Part shown: positions 59,698 to 64,000 of the stretch, one piece after another | Layout of the letters: each line of letters opens with the position of its first letter | How positions within the stretch are numbered: the stretch's first letter is position 1 | DNA from: Valencia hispanica | Lineage: Eukaryota; Chordata; Actinopteri; Cyprinodontiformes; Valenciidae | Assembly (NCBI GenBank): GCA_963556495.2 | Contig: OY747702.1 | Coordinates: 38,850,180 to 38,914,179 of the forward strand | Direction of reading: 5' to 3' | Length of the DNA stretch: 64,000 nt | Translations under genes and position numbers: made by a program | The notes under the pieces: generated by a model | What the model saw: only the letters and a program-made list of their open reading frames with translations | Told to the model about the DNA's origin: nothing | The model's database searches: none

Positions 59698-62600
59698 GAA
59701 TGGTGTTAAACAAATTCAACCCACTTACCATTCAGTCCATTTTACAAAGTGAACTTACCCAGTTTTTAAACTTAATTTATATTTTAATGCTAAAACTGCC
59801 CAGTCAAATTTAATAGTCCTCTTTTTCTCATTAAAACAAATATAAACATTTCAGATATATGGTCTGTGTTAAAGGCCCCTAATGGTTTAACAAGGGGTTC
59901 AAGGAATCTGGAGAAATTTCAGGGAGTAAGTCTAAGCTGGACAAAAATGGCCTCTTACCAATCAGACAACACTTATTCAAAAACACAATTAATCATTAGC
60001 TGTACTCGGGATTTCTTTAGGGAATCTTTGAAAAGTTCTGCATTCTTGATCTATATTCCTAAATACCACTTAAGACTTTACTGTGCAGAAACATCAACCT
60101 TTTGTTAGCCCAGTCTGGAGGCAGCTCCTGCTTCTTTCACCACCAAGGCATCTGGGATTGATAGCATGGCGCCATATGATAGTCACATGGTGGGAATGTG
60201 AATTGTGCTCATACTGATCAACATTCCAGATCATTGTTGGAAGTAATGGGATTAAAAGAGAAAAATGATGATTCAGTTAGTTTTTTGTTATCCATCTCAA
60301 AGTGTTATGGATTGTGAAGCCTTGCAGATATTTTAAAACAACGCTTTCTGCCTTCAAGAGCAAAACTTTTCAAGAGATATCTATGCATCTTTCATGAACA
60401 CAATAGAATAAAATTAAGCGTTTCAAGGGTGTGGTTAAAATGTTTATGTATAAGCGGGTATGACTATTGGACTGGCTTGACCACAGTCTAAAGTTGTCCC
60501 TAGTAGATAATATTTGAGAATAGAAACCAAACCTGGGAAAAAAAAAGGAAAAAAAACTATGTGCTTAACACAAGCAAAACACCTTAAACTGTTTCAAAGT
60601 GCCATTTTATATTAAGATTTGACAGAAAGGATTTAGAAGATGTTGCTTTCTCTAAATTTCCCCGGAGGTTTTGTCTTTACTTTTTGCACATTAACAAAGC
60701 ATTGTGCCCCATCAGAACCTATTTTTCAGAGGAGTTCACACCGTTTAACTGATACACCCAGTGACGGACAAAAACACAGTTAAAAGACCAGAGATCTCTC
60801 CAGCAGTCAGCAGACTTCACTTGTGCCAGTGTGTTTATATGTTGTGGATGGTGTTAACAGGAAGCCTGGAGCTGTGAAAAGAGCACTCAGCTAAAAAAAG
60901 TCCAAAGCATTATCTCTGGCCCTGTCAGACCAAGCAGGTGGTGAGCCACACTGCATGTTTATTTACTTCTGAAGTTTCTCTTTTATGAAACAATACAACA
61001 GTTTCTCTACAGTCACATTCCTTAGAAACCTTCATACCCTGCTATGCTCTTCATTGTAAATGACTGCTGTAGTCTCACAGATAGAAGGCTGAGGTAGAAT
61101 GTAGAACTTAGTTTGGAGTTAAAGAGCAACTCACCTTACTCCGCTCACATTTCCTGTTTCAAATTGAGCCAAAAAGAGGTGTTGCCTGGTGGACCAGTGA
61201 ACGCGCAGGGGAAGAGGGCTGGGCGTGTTCTGGGCTGTGATTGACGTGGACAGAAAGCGCTGCTGCAGTAGCACAGCGAGAAAGACTGGAGAATCCTTTC
61301 AAACCAAGGTCGGCCTTAAAGAAAAATATGTAGAGTCAGTAGGGTGAAACAATGAAGAGTTGTCACTTAATTTTCCTTTGTATGCAGAGAGTCTGTAGGT
61401 ATACATAAAGTAGTCATGATGGCACATGTCACTGCCGCTGGAAAGTGTTTTATCTGGAAGGTTAGGAATTTTTCACATTCATTGCAAATGAATGTAATTA
61501 TGTAGAATATGCCACTGTCAACTTGGAACATGTTTTTACATTAAACCACAATGTTGTTCTTAATCAAGACATACACTCATATTACAAACAATAAAAATGT
61601 GCATAGCTTAGCATGGGAGTACAGCGGTTAGTGATGTCAATGTTGGTCCATCTATTTCCAAAACCTCAGCTATAATCAGCAGATAAATCAGGATTAAAAT
61701 AATTAGACATCAAATAGAACCTCCCAAAATGAACTTCCACCAAGGGATGGCCCATCCAAGAAAAAAAAGAGTTCCATCTCCTCTGCATCAGATGGAGTTA
61801 GTTGGGGTGATTCTGGCATTGGAAAGGTTTTTAGACCTAAGACGTTGGCCCAGGCCCAGGAATCTGGAAGGACTGTCAAAACCCTTTATGATCTGTGAAG
61901 ACCCAGGACACTCTATGGGGACCTGGTGATTGTTGTCTGATTTCCATCTCTGACCTGTTACCCGGGCAACCAAATCTTGGATAAGTCCAGATGGATCAAT
62001 GAATGGTACCCATGCCTAAGAACTTATAGAAAAGTATGATTTAGTCCTCATTAATAAATCGCTTATTTTACTTTTCGTTTAAGTGGGGATTAATACTTCT
62101 TGACCTCATATTTGAAAGTTTGCTTTGTCCATGTTCACCATTAGTGTTTTCTGCTGGAATTCATAATCTTTAAAAAAAGAACAAAAATATAAGTGCAAAC
62201 AGCACCAATATTGACTGCATACTGATCAGCTTAGGGTACAACATAATTGTAAAGCATCCTTGAAAGAGAAACACATTTGTCTCATTCATAATAGCTGTTA
62301 GTGTGGCACAGAATTGGCTTTAGATAATGTTTAATGTCTTTTGTGGAGAGAAAAGTAGAACAGTGGAGGCACTAGCAAAGAAGTGTGTCTGATTAGAAAC
62401 TGATTTACAAAAACCAGCGAGTTGACATATGTACATAGATTGTCTCAACTTTTCCCTAGGTATTTTTCAACTTAACATGGGATGTTTCAACTCAAAGAAA
62501 GGAGTGAAACTAAAAAGGAATTATAAATTTGTTCAGCTTTGGAATAATCATTGAGTTTACTTGTTCACACAACACCAGAACCCTTTGTTGAGTTTACTCA

Positions 62601-64000
62601 TAAAAGCTGTGCAGCTGGTTGCCTTACTTATTTAAATTTGTTCAACTTTTATTATTTTACATTGTAGGGCGGCAGTTTGTCATTGATCCTGTTTGGGCAT
62701 GATTTGGGTCTATTGTCGTCTTCAGGCCAGGACTATCTCCATGTGCTACAGTAGTTTGCAGCCGAGTGTAAAGCAGTCAAAATGAGATTCAGCTCTTCTA
62801 AATCTAAGGTCAGGGTTCTCCAGTGCCGGCATACTCAGTAGCCCAATGTTGGATAAACACAACACAAATGACAGATGGATGGATATAAGTCAAAGTCAAC
62901 GTCACATCGATTTTCCTCCAGGATTCTACAGGTTTGTTTGAGGAACCACTGCCTCTTATTAGAGCGCTACTGGGAAAAGGGCATTTTTTTAATAAATTCT
63001 TAATTAAATTAATAACTTTAATTGAGATCTTATTGCAACTAAATAAACGTGTGAATAAAAAACTTGCCTATGTCACAAAATCTCTGGAAACAAAGTAATT
63101 TTGCTTATTTCAAATAAGTCCTAATGAAAGATAAAAGACCTTAATTCTAGAACATTTAACATGTGTCTGATCGGCACCCCATAGGCGATCAGAACCTTCA
63201 ACTGCCAGCCAAACATTGGCAGTCTCATTTCTTATTCTCCCTGTAAATATTAGCCTACGCTAAAATTACAAACAGTATGTGCCTTCGAGCTTCGTGCAAG
63301 CTGGCTCTGATTCAACGCTGTTGTGACCCACTTCCCAGGATCAATGACATCTGGAGGAGGAGGAAGAAAAGGGAAGAGAAAGAGGGAGAGTTGGAGAGAG
63401 GGAAGCTGATGTCTTACAAATGGTGGCTTGGTGGGAGGTAACCTTTGGACCAGGTAGCGAGGAGGAAGAGGTGCTAAATGAGAACAATGTCCAACTGTGG
63501 ATTTCTTTCTTAACATATGCTGCCACAATGGGAGAGGGAAGGAGGCATGGGGTGAGGAATGAGTTCTAAAAAGGGGAAAGGCTGGAATGTAAGAAGAGAA
63601 ATAAGTTGAGGTATAAAAGACAGAGGGAATGGATTACATGGTGGCTGTAATCCCTGAAAACTGAAATGTCATATCTGGGTTTTGTGCATTACACATTCTA
63701 CTTTTCCTCAGTTAAAATGCGGGCTCACTATTTGTAATGCATGACCACAACAGCCAATAGCTACAACTCCTGCAGCTTTTCTGTGAGTGTGGGTGTTTAT
63801 TTCTTTATACTGTATATGCAGTGCAGCTCGAGTCTTAACTTGAAGGTGACCGAAAGCCTTGTATGTCACAAAACACACCAACAGTGATTTTAGACAAGTT
63901 TGAAGTGGGACTTCAGCAGAGTTTTCTGATATAAAAGAGTTTTTTTTGGTTAGCATCCTTCACAGACACAAGAGCTCTTGGTGTATTGCTTAGTTTATCC
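59698..64000. other. Terminal intronic stretch, no gene seen
   Basis: Ordinary AT-rich sequence. About 61110..61310 is GC-richer (CTGGGCGTGTTCTGGGCTGT then GATTGACGTGG) and may be an undescribed or decayed repeat. About 63350..63470 and on to 63620 is purine-rich. No exon-like structure. Confidence 0.5.

Noticed and set aside
61729..61929. + frame MNFHQGMAHPRKKRVPSPLH, considered as a retroelement piece
   Set aside because: I could not match it to any family, and the flanks show no element structure.
1..64000. CRISPR arrays, operons, tRNA or rRNA genes, phage-like modules
   Set aside because: None seen. The direct repeats are simple microsatellites or transposon ends, and all context is vertebrate intronic.

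Overview
This is vertebrate, almost certainly ray-finned (teleost) fish, nuclear DNA. The evidence is spliceosomal gene structure, an AT-rich intronic background, abundant (CA)n, (ATCC)n and (TA)n microsatellites, many decayed Tc1-like DNA transposons, fish-type L2 LINE ends with GCGCTATATAAAT or AATTG tails, and the fish dispersed repeat that ends in ATCC/GGAT units. I cannot name the species. No bacterial, phage, plasmid or CRISPR content is visible, and no ordinary long open reading frame is a gene.

One coding exon is well supported, 19544..19763 on the + strand. It has a strong polypyrimidine/AG acceptor and a GTAAG donor and encodes 73 codons plus one base. The peptide carries RRVTF (the CM3, PP1-binding motif of delta-1 protocadherins) followed by a stretch I recognise as protocadherin-9 cytoplasmic tail. 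The whole window is therefore best read as the interior of a very large pcdh9-like gene: at least 19.5 kb of upstream intron and at least 44 kb of downstream intron. A second, weaker candidate is a 63-nt in-frame cassette exon at 8488..8550, phase-compatible with the main exon.

Upstream intron (1..19543): a LINE 3' end (about 1780..2705), three Tc1-like pieces (about 4240, 7130 and 18190), an L2-type tail pair (7955..8190 and 11300..11422), a dispersed ATCC repeat bracketed by 77-bp direct repeats (8961..9420), and the best-preserved Tc1 pseudogene (14236..about 15500).

Downstream intron (19764..64000): a TTAA-flanked MITE (20579..21110), a Tc1 relic split by a truncated L2 (21468..22937), a (TA)34 tract, a Tc1 fragment (23090), a MITE with about 90-bp inverted repeats (28524..29190), a CpG-rich patch (38030..38420), a degraded Tc1 (36407), LINE and SINE-like pieces (41985, 44370), a nearly end-to-end Tc1 relic (47786..49121), and a cluster of hAT-like non-autonomous elements with a strong fold-back (58727..59700). 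Several repeat-poor, GC-richer patches could be conserved regulatory elements, but only comparison with other fish can show that.

I found no novel system. The most useful leads are the cassette-exon candidate, the CpG patch and the unusual repeat structures.
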